A DNA stretch of 64,000 bases from contig NZ_JAFFPZ010000004.1 of assembly GCF_016918505.1 (NCBI RefSeq), positions 124,001 through 188,000 of the forward strand. The letters run 5' to 3'. Below the pieces are notes generated by a model. It was not told the DNA's origin. It did not search any database and saw nothing but the letters and a program-made list of their open reading frames with translations. Made by a program: the position numbers and the translations under genes. Shown in pieces: positions 41,800 through 51,031 of the stretch; the stretch's first letter is position 1; every line of letters begins with the position of its first letter. The stretch is from Desulforhopalus vacuolatus. Lineage in GTDB: Bacteria; Desulfobacterota; Desulfobulbia; Desulfobulbales; Desulfocapsaceae.

Positions 41800-44358
41800 T
41801 TACATCATGTTTTCCGGATCGATATCCACCGAAATTTCCGTTCCGCCCTGTAGAATTTCCTTTTCCACAATCAATACCTGCCGACTCAGCCGATGAATCA
41901 GCGCCGGGGTCTGCCCGCGTACAAGAATCTGATAGCGATAGTTGTCCCGCACCTTGTCAATCGGCGAGGGTGCGGGACCGAGAATTTCAATCTCCATCGC
42001 TTCTTCCTTTGCCCACTGACGACAGAAACGTGCCAGGGCAACGCTGTCCAGCCTCACCTTATCTTCGACCCGTCCTTTCAAACGGAAGAGTACAAGGCGG
42101 ACAAAGGGGGGAAATGCGGGATTCCGCCGCAATTTATATTCGTAGTCGAAAAAATCAACATACTGCTGCCGGGTGGCGTACTGGATCGCGTAGTGTTCCG
42201 GCCGCAGGGTCTGGATGACCACCTCGCCGGGCAATACCCCACGCCCTGCCCGCCCGGTCACCTGAGTGATGAGCTGAAAACTCTTTTCCGCCGCCTTGTA
42301 ATCCGGCATGCTCATGCCGCCGTCAGCCCACACCGCACCCACCAGGGTTACTGCAGGAAAATGGTGTCCTTTGGCGATCATCTGTGTACCGATGAGAATA
42401 TCAATGCGGCGCTCATGCATATCGTTGAGCAGTTTGTGAAACTGCCGGCGGTCTCCGGCGATATCGGAATCAATACGGCGCACCACCGCATCGGGAAAAA
42501 ATTTCAGCGTCTCTTCCTCTACCCGTTCTGTCCCAAATCCGGCAGGGAGCAGTTCCGTGGAACGGCACTGGCTGCAGACTATTTTTCCCGGCTGCCAGGC
42601 AGTGCTGTTACCACAATAGTGACAGATGAGACGACTATTGTGCTTATGCAGGGTCATGCTGACGTTACAGTGAGGACACTGCACCGGCGTCCCGCATTGA
42701 CTGCAGAGAAGTGCCGAGGAAAAGCCCCGGCGATTCATCAGCAGTATGGTCTGGTGACCGTCCGCAAGGTTCTGCTCCATTTTCTTCAGTAGTGTTTCCG
42801 AAAGGATACGACTGCGCTGGAGCTGATGGCGGGCATTGAGATCCACCAGCACGACCTTCGGGAGATGACTTTCACCAATGCGTTCATCCATGGAGAGCAG
42901 AGTAAACTTGCCCCCGCGTCCGTGAGCGAAACTGGTCACGGAAGGGGTGGCTGAACCGAGTATGACCGTGCTTTTCTGCTGCAGACCGCGCACGACGGCG
43001 AGGTCCCGACCGTTGTAGCAAAAGCTGTCATCCTGTTTGTAGCTGCCGTCGTGTTCCTCATCAACGATGATCAGTCCAGGATCCTTCACCGGCGCAAAGA
43101 TCGCCGAACGTGCACCTATAACGATTTTTGCCTCACCGCTCAGCGCAAGACTGTATTGATCAAGTTTCTGCGGCCCACTCAGGCCGGAGTGCTGCAGCAC
43201 CACCTGATCGCCGAACCGGGCAACAAACTGTCCTTCAAGCTGGGTGACAAGGGAAATTTCAGGAACGAGAACGATAACATCCCGGCCCTCCGCCAGTGTC
43301 GTCTCCGCCGCCCGCATATAGACTTCAGTCTTCCCGGAACCGGTGATCCCGTGGAGCAGGAAGGTCTCATAGCGATGCGCCTTTATGGCCGGTTTGATTT
43401 TTTCCAGCACCTCCTGCTGCTGTGGGCTGAGAAGTTCGGGACGGGTATAACGCAGACTGAAATCCGCCACCATGCCGCCGAAGGGATCACGGAAGATACG
43501 GCGGGTATGCTGCAGGATGCTCCCCTGTTCAAGCAGCTGCGCGAGAGGTTTTGAGGCTCCGGAATAGACTCGGCGCAACTCCCTTCCTGGAAGCTCGGCG
43601 AGCTCGTTCTCTGCACAGAGGGTGGCAAGTGTATAAAGAGTACGTGTCTGCGCCACGCTGAAATCCTGATTCAGCTCAATTTCTATCTTCCTGCGAAACG
43701 CTTTAAGTATCTCCGCTATCACACTCTCTTTCTGTTCCTTGAGAAAACATGCAGAAAGTTTCTGCAGTTCCGGTGACAGGGAGAAACACTCCTCCATCCT
43801 GCGACCAGTGCGCTCGCGAATAATGGTTTCCACACTCTGCAACAGTCCCTCTTCACAAAGCCGGGCAAGTATCTTTGCTGTGCCCTTCTTCCGTAAAAGC
43901 GCGCTGCTTTCAGCCGTTGACAGCTCTTTTTTTTCAACAAATACCTTTAACCAGCCACCCTCCTCCAGTGGCAGTTCGGAGGGATCACAGAGACGCACCA
44001 GCCTGCGGCCTCCCTTCACCGTAGTACCGCCCGGCAGTGCCGCCTTGATCACCTGGCCGATAGGGTAGAGATAGTATCTGGCAACCCAGCGGAAAAGCGG
44101 TACCATCCCCTCATGAAAAAAAGGTTCGTAATCAAGCAGCTGCAGGACATTCCGCAGGCGGATCTTTTTTCCGCCGGTTTCTTTGACGGCCTCGCCCGGC
44201 CCAAGAATATAACCGGTCACCCGCTGCCGTCCGAGCGGCACAAAGACCCTGCGCCCGATAAGCGGAGCAGCATCTGCAGCCGTGAGTTCATCAGACAGCA
44301 CATAGGTGAGAGTCTGGAAAAGCGGTGCAGTGACGGCAATTTCGAGGAGTTGTGACAT
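41800..44358 (-). CDS. priA: Primosomal replication-restart helicase PriA
   Basis: An 852-residue SF2 helicase that reloads DnaB at stalled forks. Walker A is GITGSGKTEVY, Walker B region DEEHDGSYKQDD, and motif VI region QVTGRAGRG. The zinc-binding cysteines run CSQCGTPVQCPHC, then CHYCG and CSQCR. The N-terminal 3-prime-end-binding domain shows FVPLGRQRVTGYILG. It is a little longer than E. coli PriA. The ATG at 44358 is divergent from hrpA. The C-terminus (DIDPENMM) ends at an R1 repeat, so the last residues could derive from the insertion. Confidence 0.97.
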   Translation of the reverse strand: MSQLLEIAVTAPLFQTLTYVLSDELTAADAAPLIGRRVFVPLGRQRVTGYILGPGEAVKETGGKKIRLRNVLQLLDYEPFFHEGMVPLFRWVARYYLYPIGQVIKAALPGGTTVKGGRRLVRLCDPSELPLEEGGWLKVFVEKKELSTAESSALLRKKGTAKILARLCEEGLLQSVETIIRERTGRRMEECFSLSPELQKLSACFLKEQKESVIAEILKAFRRKIEIELNQDFSVAQTRTLYTLATLCAENELAELPGRELRRVYSGASKPLAQLLEQGSILQHTRRIFRDPFGGMVADFSLRYTRPELLSPQQQEVLEKIKPAIKAHRYETFLLHGITGSGKTEVYMRAAETTLAEGRDVIVLVPEISLVTQLEGQFVARFGDQVVLQHSGLSGPQKLDQYSLALSGEAKIVIGARSAIFAPVKDPGLIIVDEEHDGSYKQDDSFCYNGRDLAVVRGLQQKSTVILGSATPSVTSFAHGRGGKFTLLSMDERIGESHLPKVVLVDLNARHQLQRSRILSETLLKKMEQNLADGHQTILLMNRRGFSSALLCSQCGTPVQCPHCNVSMTLHKHNSRLICHYCGNSTAWQPGKIVCSQCRSTELLPAGFGTERVEEETLKFFPDAVVRRIDSDIAGDRRQFHKLLNDMHERRIDILIGTQMIAKGHHFPAVTLVGAVWADGGMSMPDYKAAEKSFQLITQVTGRAGRGVLPGEVVIQTLRPEHYAIQYATRQQYVDFFDYEYKLRRNPAFPPFVRLVLFRLKGRVEDKVRLDSVALARFCRQWAKEEAMEIEILGPAPSPIDKVRDNYRYQILVRGQTPALIHRLSRQVLIVEKEILQGGTEISVDIDPENMM

Positions 44359-44513
44359 AAAGAAAAGAAATAGAAAATGGCAATACAGCGTTATTTAGAG
44401 TAGAAAGTGACGGGGCAGGACATCCCGACTTGAAAATACGCCCCCCCGTCAGTTACAGTCCCCCTACACTACCCCGGTCCCGAAAATCTGAAAACGAATT
44501 TCTCTGTGAAACA

Positions 44514-47500
44514 ATGAATCTAAATTACCCGGCAGAACTTCCCGTCAGCGCGGAGAGAGAACACATCCTCGACGCCATCCGTAACAACCAGGTTGTTATA
44601 ATTGCAGGAGAAACAGGATCCGGCAAGACAACCCAGCTGCCAAAGATGTGCCTTGAGGCAGACCCGGAAACCCGGGGAATGATCGGCTGCACTCAGCCCC
44701 GCCGGATTGCCGCAACCTCTGTGGCAGTCCGCGTGAAGGAAGAACTTGGCCCGCTGCAGAAACTTGTGGGCAGTAAGATTCGTTTTCATGACCGCACCAC
44801 AAAAGAGACGAAGATCAAATTCATGACGGACGGGGTACTGCTTGCTGAATCCCGCAGGGACAAAATGTTTCGCCGTTACAGCACGATTATCATCGACGAG
44901 GCACACGAACGCAGTCTCAATATTGATTTTCTTCTCGGGTTTCTCCACCAGCTGATCACAAAGCGCAGAGATCTCAAGCTGCTCATAACCTCGGCAACTA
45001 TCGATACCGGAGCATTTTCCAGGCATTTTGGCAATGCGCCGATTATCAACGTTACCGGGCGGGACTGGCCCGTGGAAATCAAATATCGTCCTCTGCCCGA
45101 GGAGCAGAAGGACGACAGCGAGGGCGGCGTAGAACACTGCGTCAGTGCCGTGGAGGAGATCTTCCATGCCCGTCCTGAGGGAGATATTCTCATCTTCCTG
45201 CCCACCGAGCGTGATATCCGCGAATGCTGCCGCCTGCTTGAAGGGACATACCCCGGTGCCACCGTCCTGCCGCTTTTCGGCCGTCTCGCCTCGGGGGAGC
45301 AGAGCCGTATCTTCAAAGCAGCACGCGGCATCAAGATTATTGTCGCCACCAACGTTGCCGAGACCTCCCTCACCGTACCGGGAATCCGTTACGTTATTGA
45401 CAGTGGCACAGCCCGTATCTCGCAGTACAACGTCCGAGCCAAGACCACCAGCCTGCCGATCAGCCGCATCTCTCAGGCAAGCGCCAATCAGCGTGCGGGC
45501 CGGGCAGGCCGCATCGGTCCAGGCACCTGCCTGCGTCTCTACAGCGAGGAGGATTTCAACAACCGTGCGGAATTTACCGTACCGGAGATCAAACGTTCCA
45601 ACCTCGCCGAAGTCATCCTGCAGATGACCTCTCTTGAACTCGGAGTCCCGCAGGAGTTTCCCTTCATTGATCCGCCTCATGCTTCCGCCATTCGCGAGGG
45701 GTACAACCTGCTTAAGGAACTCGGCGCGATCAGCGGACAGGGAAAACTCACGAAACGCGGTCGAATCATGGCCGACCTGCCGGTTGATCCCTGCATTTCC
45801 CGGGTTCTGCTCGAGGCAAAAGAACTGAACTGTATCCGGGAAACCACCATTATCTGCTCCGTGCTGGCCATTCAGGATCCGCGTATCCGCCCGACTGAGG
45901 AGGAGCAGGTCGCTGATGAAAGACATCGCGTCTTCCGTAATGAGAAATCCGATTTTCTCACCCTCCTCAACATCTGGGACAGCTGCTTTGCGGATGATGA
46001 ACGGCGGAGCTGGAACACTCTGAAAAAGTTTTGCAAAGCCAATTATCTCAGCTTTCAACGGATGCGGGAATGGTTTGACCTGCGCGAACAGCTGGAACGT
46101 ATTCTCTCTCGACTCGACGGTTTTACCCCCAATACCGAGGCCGCCGGATTTGAGGCAATTCACAAATCTCTTTTTACCGGATTTCTTCGTAATATCGCAA
46201 AGAAAAAAGAAGAACCTAAAAACGCTTCGCACAAAAGTGGGAATGCAATCAAGAGCTCCCCCCGTCGCAATAAAATGCAGATCTATCAGGGCGGGCAGAA
46301 TAAAGAGTTACTCATTTTTCCCGGTTCCGGTCTGGCAAAAAAGCCGCCTGAGTGGATTCTGGCCGCCACCTTTCTTGAGACCTCCCGCCTCTACGCCCTC
46401 ACCGTAGCCGCCATCGAACCGGAGTGGATAGAAGCTGCCGCCGGCCACCTCTGCACCTTCTCCTGGTCTTCCCCGTTTTGGCAGAAACGCAGTGGTCAGG
46501 TACGTGCCACAGAGACTGTCTCCCTTTTCGGACTGATTCTGAACGCAGGCCGTCGAGTCAATTTTCCGCGTCGCAACCGCAGGAACATTCCCGAGGCACG
46601 GCAGATTTTTATTCAGCAGGGTCTGGTTACCGGAGAAATAAATGGCAACTATGCCTTTCTCACCAATAACCTTGAGCTGGTGCACAAATGGGAACAGTCT
46701 GAAGCGAGACTGCGTACCCGCAACCTCGTTGCCGATGAACAGACCCTTTTCCGTTTCTACGATGAACGACTGCCGGAAGATATCTATGACCAGCACCAGC
46801 TCAACCGCTTTTTGAAGCAGGAGAAGAGCCGCAGCGAACTGCTTACCATGACCGAGGAAGATGTCCTGCTGCGCGATTTTGCCGAGAAAGAGCTCTATGA
46901 CTTCCCGGAAACCCGTACCATCGGCGGACTCACTCTCCGCCTCGAATACAACTTTGAACCGGGCTCAGAGAGCGATGGCGTCACCTTTCGCCTGCCCCTG
47001 CAATTTGCCCTCAACCTCGATGAACGTCCCTTTGCATGGCTCGTTCCCGGCCTGCTTGAGGAAAAGCTGACCTGGTATCTGAAATCTCTGGTAAAAAGCC
47101 TGCGTCGCCGCCTTGTTCCAATCCAGGAAAGTGTTGATATCATTCTCGACGAGATTGAATTCGGCCGGGGTGACCTCCTTGCTTCCATTGAATCGGCTAT
47201 TCTCAAACAGCATCGCATGAGTATCCACCGCAGTGACTGGAAAGAGGATCTGCCAGATCACCTCCGGCCGCGTTATCTCATTTTTGATGACCAGGACAAA
47301 ACTGTGGCGGCAGGCCGCGACCTGCCTGTGCTGGTAGAAAAAGCCCGACTCCATCTCGTAAAGCATCCACAGAAGCAGCAGAGTGCCCCTGCCAGTGTGA
47401 AAAGCGGCAGTGCCCAGCAGGAAAGCTTTGAACTGCTCAATCGCTGGCGGGAAGGCGAATACCGGGAGTGGAACTTTGCCGGTCTGCCGGAGAAAATACC

Positions 47501-48362
47501 AAGCTTCACTGCGGCAGGTGAAATCTCAGGTTTCCTTTTCCCGGCACTTAAGCCGGAAGTTCAGAAGGGTTGTGTTTCCATTGTCTTTGAAAAGGAACAG
47601 CAACAGGCACGGTGCATAAATCGCAACGGCGTGCTTTCTCTCTTTTCCCTGCAGTTCCGTGAGCCTCTCAAATCCCTCAAACGCTTTATTACTACCGCCC
47701 TCTCCGGCCCCTCAACGATCTTTCTCACCACTCTCAAAATGGGCCGAGCTGAACTGGCAGAGCTGGTGCTGATGCAGACATTGAATCGTATTTACGGCGA
47801 TACAGAGACGGGGATTCCCGGAAAAGAAGAGTTTGAAAAACGAATTGAGCAGGCAAAGGAGGCAGGTTTCTACAAGATCGGTCAGCTCTATCTTGATCTG
47901 TTCATGACTGCCCTGCGTAAACGACGGGAGGTGAATGAACAGCTTTCAGACCTGTTTGTCAAGGCGGGGAAAAAGGGACACAAACTCCCGGGGCGGATGA
48001 AGAAAGAGTTTGAAATGGAACTGCAGGACATCTTTCCAGCGACGCTGCTTCTCTCTACGAAAATGATAGATTACAGTCTTGTTACGCGAAATCTGCAGTA
48101 TCTTTCGATACGACTTGAGAGGTTTTATACAAATCCTCAGAAGGACGCAATGAAAGCGGAACAGGCAGAAGAGTATTGCAGACGTCTTGAGCAGCCCGCA
48201 GCACACTCTCCACGCACAGTGGAAGCAGCCGAAGCACTTTACCGCTATCGTGAAATGCTGACGGAGTTCAAAATCTCCATCTTTTCCCCGGAATTAAAAA
48301 AACGCATGCCAGTCTCCAGTAAAAAGCTGGAGGCACAGTGGCAGGAGTTTTTGAAAAAGTAA
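44514..48362 (+). CDS. hrpA: DEAH-box RNA helicase HrpA
   Basis: A 1282-residue helicase. Walker A is GETGSGKTTQLPK, the DEAH box is IIDEAHERSLNIDFLLG, and SATIDTGAFSRHF and QRAGRAGRIGPGTCLRLY follow. The OB fold comes near residue 640 and the long C-terminal DUF3418-type region covers about 700-1282. Length and order match E. coli HrpA (1300). The ATG at 44514 is chosen; upstream in-frame starts begin with TTG and lack an RBS. HrpA rescues ribosomes stalled on mRNA. A repeat island follows 130 bp downstream. Confidence 0.95.
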   Translation: MNLNYPAELPVSAEREHILDAIRNNQVVIIAGETGSGKTTQLPKMCLEADPETRGMIGCTQPRRIAATSVAVRVKEELGPLQKLVGSKIRFHDRTTKETKIKFMTDGVLLAESRRDKMFRRYSTIIIDEAHERSLNIDFLLGFLHQLITKRRDLKLLITSATIDTGAFSRHFGNAPIINVTGRDWPVEIKYRPLPEEQKDDSEGGVEHCVSAVEEIFHARPEGDILIFLPTERDIRECCRLLEGTYPGATVLPLFGRLASGEQSRIFKAARGIKIIVATNVAETSLTVPGIRYVIDSGTARISQYNVRAKTTSLPISRISQASANQRAGRAGRIGPGTCLRLYSEEDFNNRAEFTVPEIKRSNLAEVILQMTSLELGVPQEFPFIDPPHASAIREGYNLLKELGAISGQGKLTKRGRIMADLPVDPCISRVLLEAKELNCIRETTIICSVLAIQDPRIRPTEEEQVADERHRVFRNEKSDFLTLLNIWDSCFADDERRSWNTLKKFCKANYLSFQRMREWFDLREQLERILSRLDGFTPNTEAAGFEAIHKSLFTGFLRNIAKKKEEPKNASHKSGNAIKSSPRRNKMQIYQGGQNKELLIFPGSGLAKKPPEWILAATFLETSRLYALTVAAIEPEWIEAAAGHLCTFSWSSPFWQKRSGQVRATETVSLFGLILNAGRRVNFPRRNRRNIPEARQIFIQQGLVTGEINGNYAFLTNNLELVHKWEQSEARLRTRNLVADEQTLFRFYDERLPEDIYDQHQLNRFLKQEKSRSELLTMTEEDVLLRDFAEKELYDFPETRTIGGLTLRLEYNFEPGSESDGVTFRLPLQFALNLDERPFAWLVPGLLEEKLTWYLKSLVKSLRRRLVPIQESVDIILDEIEFGRGDLLASIESAILKQHRMSIHRSDWKEDLPDHLRPRYLIFDDQDKTVAAGRDLPVLVEKARLHLVKHPQKQQSAPASVKSGSAQQESFELLNRWREGEYREWNFAGLPEKIPSFTAAGEISGFLFPALKPEVQKGCVSIVFEKEQQQARCINRNGVLSLFSLQFREPLKSLKRFITTALSGPSTIFLTTLKMGRAELAELVLMQTLNRIYGDTETGIPGKEEFEKRIEQAKEAGFYKIGQLYLDLFMTALRKRREVNEQLSDLFVKAGKKGHKLPGRMKKEFEMELQDIFPATLLLSTKMIDYSLVTRNLQYLSIRLERFYTNPQKDAMKAEQAEEYCRRLEQPAAHSPRTVEAAEALYRYREMLTEFKISIFSPELKKRMPVSSKKLEAQWQEFLKK

Positions 48363-48727
48363 GGGAAAAGGCGGGAAGACTGCTCTTTGTGCACAAAAAA
48401 AATTTCATTGTCGGCCTGCCGGGCCTTCAACGTCGGATTTCTGGTCCTCAACGACGACAGAATGCCGTAGAATCGTCACTGCCCCGGTGATTTATACCAT
48501 TTACATTTTGTAACCACGAATGGACACGAATTTTCACGAACAGGGACAACGCATTAAACGAAAACGTTTGTATCCGAAGTTAAGCCGTAAAAATTTTTTC
48601 GCTGTTCCGTCTTTTGCTTTTCCCTGTCTCCCGTCTCCTTTCTCCTGTCCCCATCCCCCTGCCTTTGAATTCGCCAATAGAAAGTGAAAATGGCATTTAG
48701 TACGGTCACAATTGAATAGGAATGGTA
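48363..48727. repeat. Composite repeat island between hrpA and the yvcK-like gene
   Basis: A convergent gap of 365 bp. A plain stretch up to about 48490 is followed by a self-contained unit of about 240 bp (48491-48730): outer repeat TTATACCATTTACATTTTG, part of R2 (ACGAATGGACACGAATTTTC to AAGTTAAGCCGTA), R1 (about 48590-48670), and the edge repeat ending AGGAATGGTATTA. TTATACCATT and AATGGTATTA form terminal inverted repeats. The stop codon of the next gene lies inside the right one. Confidence 0.8.
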
Positions 48728-50998
48728 TTATTCCCAGGTTTTTTTCAAAAAAACGACATCACGGAAAAAGTCGATAGTTTTGCGCTGCCGTTCGGCCATT
48801 TTCAACTGGCTTGGAATCAGACTGGAACTACTGATCTGCAACACCGACATCTTGTACTCAATGTTGCTGGCAAGCCGGTTATCCACATACCAGGCATAGG
48901 TCATTCCCATTAACAGCCCCGGCGGGGTAAATCTTTCATTTATATTGATCAGTCGATAGTAATGTCCCGGTTCACCTGGTACCCGGGACATTCGCGCAAG
49001 ATGAAAGAAGGTCTCCAGTTCACGATCTGAAAACCAGCAGGTTCGTTCCTCTTCCGGGCGCAGTTTAATATGGAAGACATGGCCAAGCCGCAGACCGTCC
49101 ACAAACACATCTCTGATCTCTTTTTTCGCTGCATAATCCCCGAGCAGCGACTCTCCGAGAGCAACCATCAGGGCCAGTTCAAGGCGTTGATGACTGGTCA
49201 GTTCATCGGCGAGAATCTTGATACAGCGATCCTCTGGATCAAAATAGGAGAAAACATTGTCCCACTTCTGATCCCGTCCCCACATCCTGCGGTTTATTAA
49301 TTGAATATCCTTGAAAAAATCAAGATGAGACGCAGGGATAACAGGATGGTCCCAAAAAATATCAATCAATTCCCGTTTAAAATCCTCTGCAGGCCAGGGC
49401 GAAGAACTCAAATTCTGAACGCTCATCGCCTGGATGCGTTTGCAAATCCTGTCATAACGGAGACGCGGCAACACCACTTTCCCAGGTTCAATATGTGGTC
49501 TTGTGACGATTTCCTTCCTCTTTTGCACAAAGCTCGGGCCTGCCTCTTCGAAGGAAACACGACCGTAATACAGACCACGAATCACCTGGGCAAGACTAAC
49601 GGCATCATGTTGGATAACACCTCGATTATTCAAGAGATTCTTGGAGTAGATATCACACTCCACAGGAATAAATCCCCGTGTAATCAGTGCGCCGCGATCG
49701 AGGTAAATCGGCACCTTCCCTTCAATGGCATAACGCTGAAGAACAGAGGCGGGAATATCCCGCATGGAAACGCAGAGTACTTCGTGAAAAAGCCCCGCTG
49801 TCCCGCCAGGAATATTAACCTCATAGGCGTCAAGCATGTCAGAGACGTAAAAACGACGCTCAGGATCCTCAGAGGTAAGATCAGTCTCCCCCTGCTGCAC
49901 CCAGATATTGGAGATGAGCATTTTCAATGCCCGTCGATTCTGCCGCACCGCATCAGCAATTCCAGGTGTTTGCAGAACGGGAATGATGGAAGAGTAGAGA
50001 CTTCCGGGAGCGAAAATAATGATATCGGCTTCAAGAATATCCTGGAAAATTTCCGGGGTTGTATTGATCTTGTCACAGTATTCGATACGAACAGTTGTAA
50101 TGGGAATTCCGCGGCGGGCAGTGTCGAGTTTGTGCTCACCAGGAATTTCAACACCATTGGCATAGCGTACAAGGAGCTGCGACGGCGTTGTCGTACAGGG
50201 CAGGACTCCCCGCTCGCCAACACCCATTACACTGCTGAGCCTGTTAAGGGCGCAGGCAAAAGAATCAGGCCCGTTTTCCGCACAGGAGGAATTTTCACTA
50301 CTGAGGACAGCGGCAGCAAGCAGCAGATTTCCAAAACAGTGATCGCGCTGCAGAGTTCGACTCATACGAGGGTCGGTACGGAGAAAAACAATCAATTTTT
50401 GCAGGAAATGCCGCAGTTTCGCCGGCAATTCTCCAACCTTGCGATCAAGTAGAGTCCAGACAGGATGATCGTCTTCAAGCGGTCCCTGAAAACGGTAGTT
50501 GAAAATTAAACTGAGATTATTGGCAACATGCTGCACTTCCCTGCAGGAGATCCCGTAGAGTCGGTGCAGTCGTGATGCCTGAATGGAGGAGAGCAGTACG
50601 TGGCGAATATCGCCAAGGGCAACAGTATCAATATCCTTGAGGAGCTGGCCGGTGGAGCCACCATTATCAGTAACACAGACCACTGCCTTCGTCTGCGGAA
50701 AGACCCGCTTCAGCCCTTCAAAGGGCCGCTCGTCCCAGCCTTGACGCCGGGAATCCCCGCCAATGATATTGGAAAGCCCGGTCCCGCCACCGAAGACCAC
50801 AACCTTTACATCCTCCCCCGTGCTTTTGTTGAGTTCAACACGAAAGGTCTTTAGCGCGGCAGCTGCTTCTCCCTCCAGTCCATCCGGGATACCGTTGAGG
50901 ACGAGGGCAGCGATTTTTTCCCGCATCTCCGGTTGTGGCAGCAGATCAAACGGGGAAAAAGATATACGGGAAAGATGCTCCCAGGTTTTAGAAATCAT
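48728..50998 (-). CDS. YvcK/CofD-like protein with long C-terminal extension
   Basis: A 756-residue protein. Residues about 60-430 carry the YvcK/CofD fold: VVVFGGGTGLSNIIGG, VTDNGGSTGQLL, ALGDIRHVLLS and FAPGSLYSSIIPVL. YvcK proteins (about 320-450 residues) bind UDP-sugars and help balance carbon flow into the cell wall; CofD makes F420. The other elements of an F420 pathway are not in the window. A further 270 residues (from about PRLRYDRICKRIQ) are not recognisable to me. It lies nine bases after kdsB, so it is probably co-expressed with KDO synthesis. Confidence 0.8.
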   Translation of the reverse strand: MISKTWEHLSRISFSPFDLLPQPEMREKIAALVLNGIPDGLEGEAAAALKTFRVELNKSTGEDVKVVVFGGGTGLSNIIGGDSRRQGWDERPFEGLKRVFPQTKAVVCVTDNGGSTGQLLKDIDTVALGDIRHVLLSSIQASRLHRLYGISCREVQHVANNLSLIFNYRFQGPLEDDHPVWTLLDRKVGELPAKLRHFLQKLIVFLRTDPRMSRTLQRDHCFGNLLLAAAVLSSENSSCAENGPDSFACALNRLSSVMGVGERGVLPCTTTPSQLLVRYANGVEIPGEHKLDTARRGIPITTVRIEYCDKINTTPEIFQDILEADIIIFAPGSLYSSIIPVLQTPGIADAVRQNRRALKMLISNIWVQQGETDLTSEDPERRFYVSDMLDAYEVNIPGGTAGLFHEVLCVSMRDIPASVLQRYAIEGKVPIYLDRGALITRGFIPVECDIYSKNLLNNRGVIQHDAVSLAQVIRGLYYGRVSFEEAGPSFVQKRKEIVTRPHIEPGKVVLPRLRYDRICKRIQAMSVQNLSSSPWPAEDFKRELIDIFWDHPVIPASHLDFFKDIQLINRRMWGRDQKWDNVFSYFDPEDRCIKILADELTSHQRLELALMVALGESLLGDYAAKKEIRDVFVDGLRLGHVFHIKLRPEEERTCWFSDRELETFFHLARMSRVPGEPGHYYRLININERFTPPGLLMGMTYAWYVDNRLASNIEYKMSVLQISSSSLIPSQLKMAERQRKTIDFFRDVVFLKKTWE

Positions 50999-51031
50999 GG
51001 TACATCCCTATGTCATGGTACATCCCTGTGT
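50996..51031. repeat. 18-bp tandem duplication at the kdsB/yvcK junction
   Basis: Two adjacent copies of TCATGGTACATCCCTRTG (about 50996-51013 and 51014-51031). On the coding strand each contains AGGGATGTACCATGA, which is the RBS and start codon region of the yvcK-like gene. The kdsB copy encodes the last residues QGCTMT, so the KdsB C-terminus appears to be built from a duplicated start region. Confidence 0.8.

Noticed and set aside
44520-46232. 570-codon open frame antisense to hrpA
   Set aside because: A mirror of the conserved helicase core; no motif, no plausible start.
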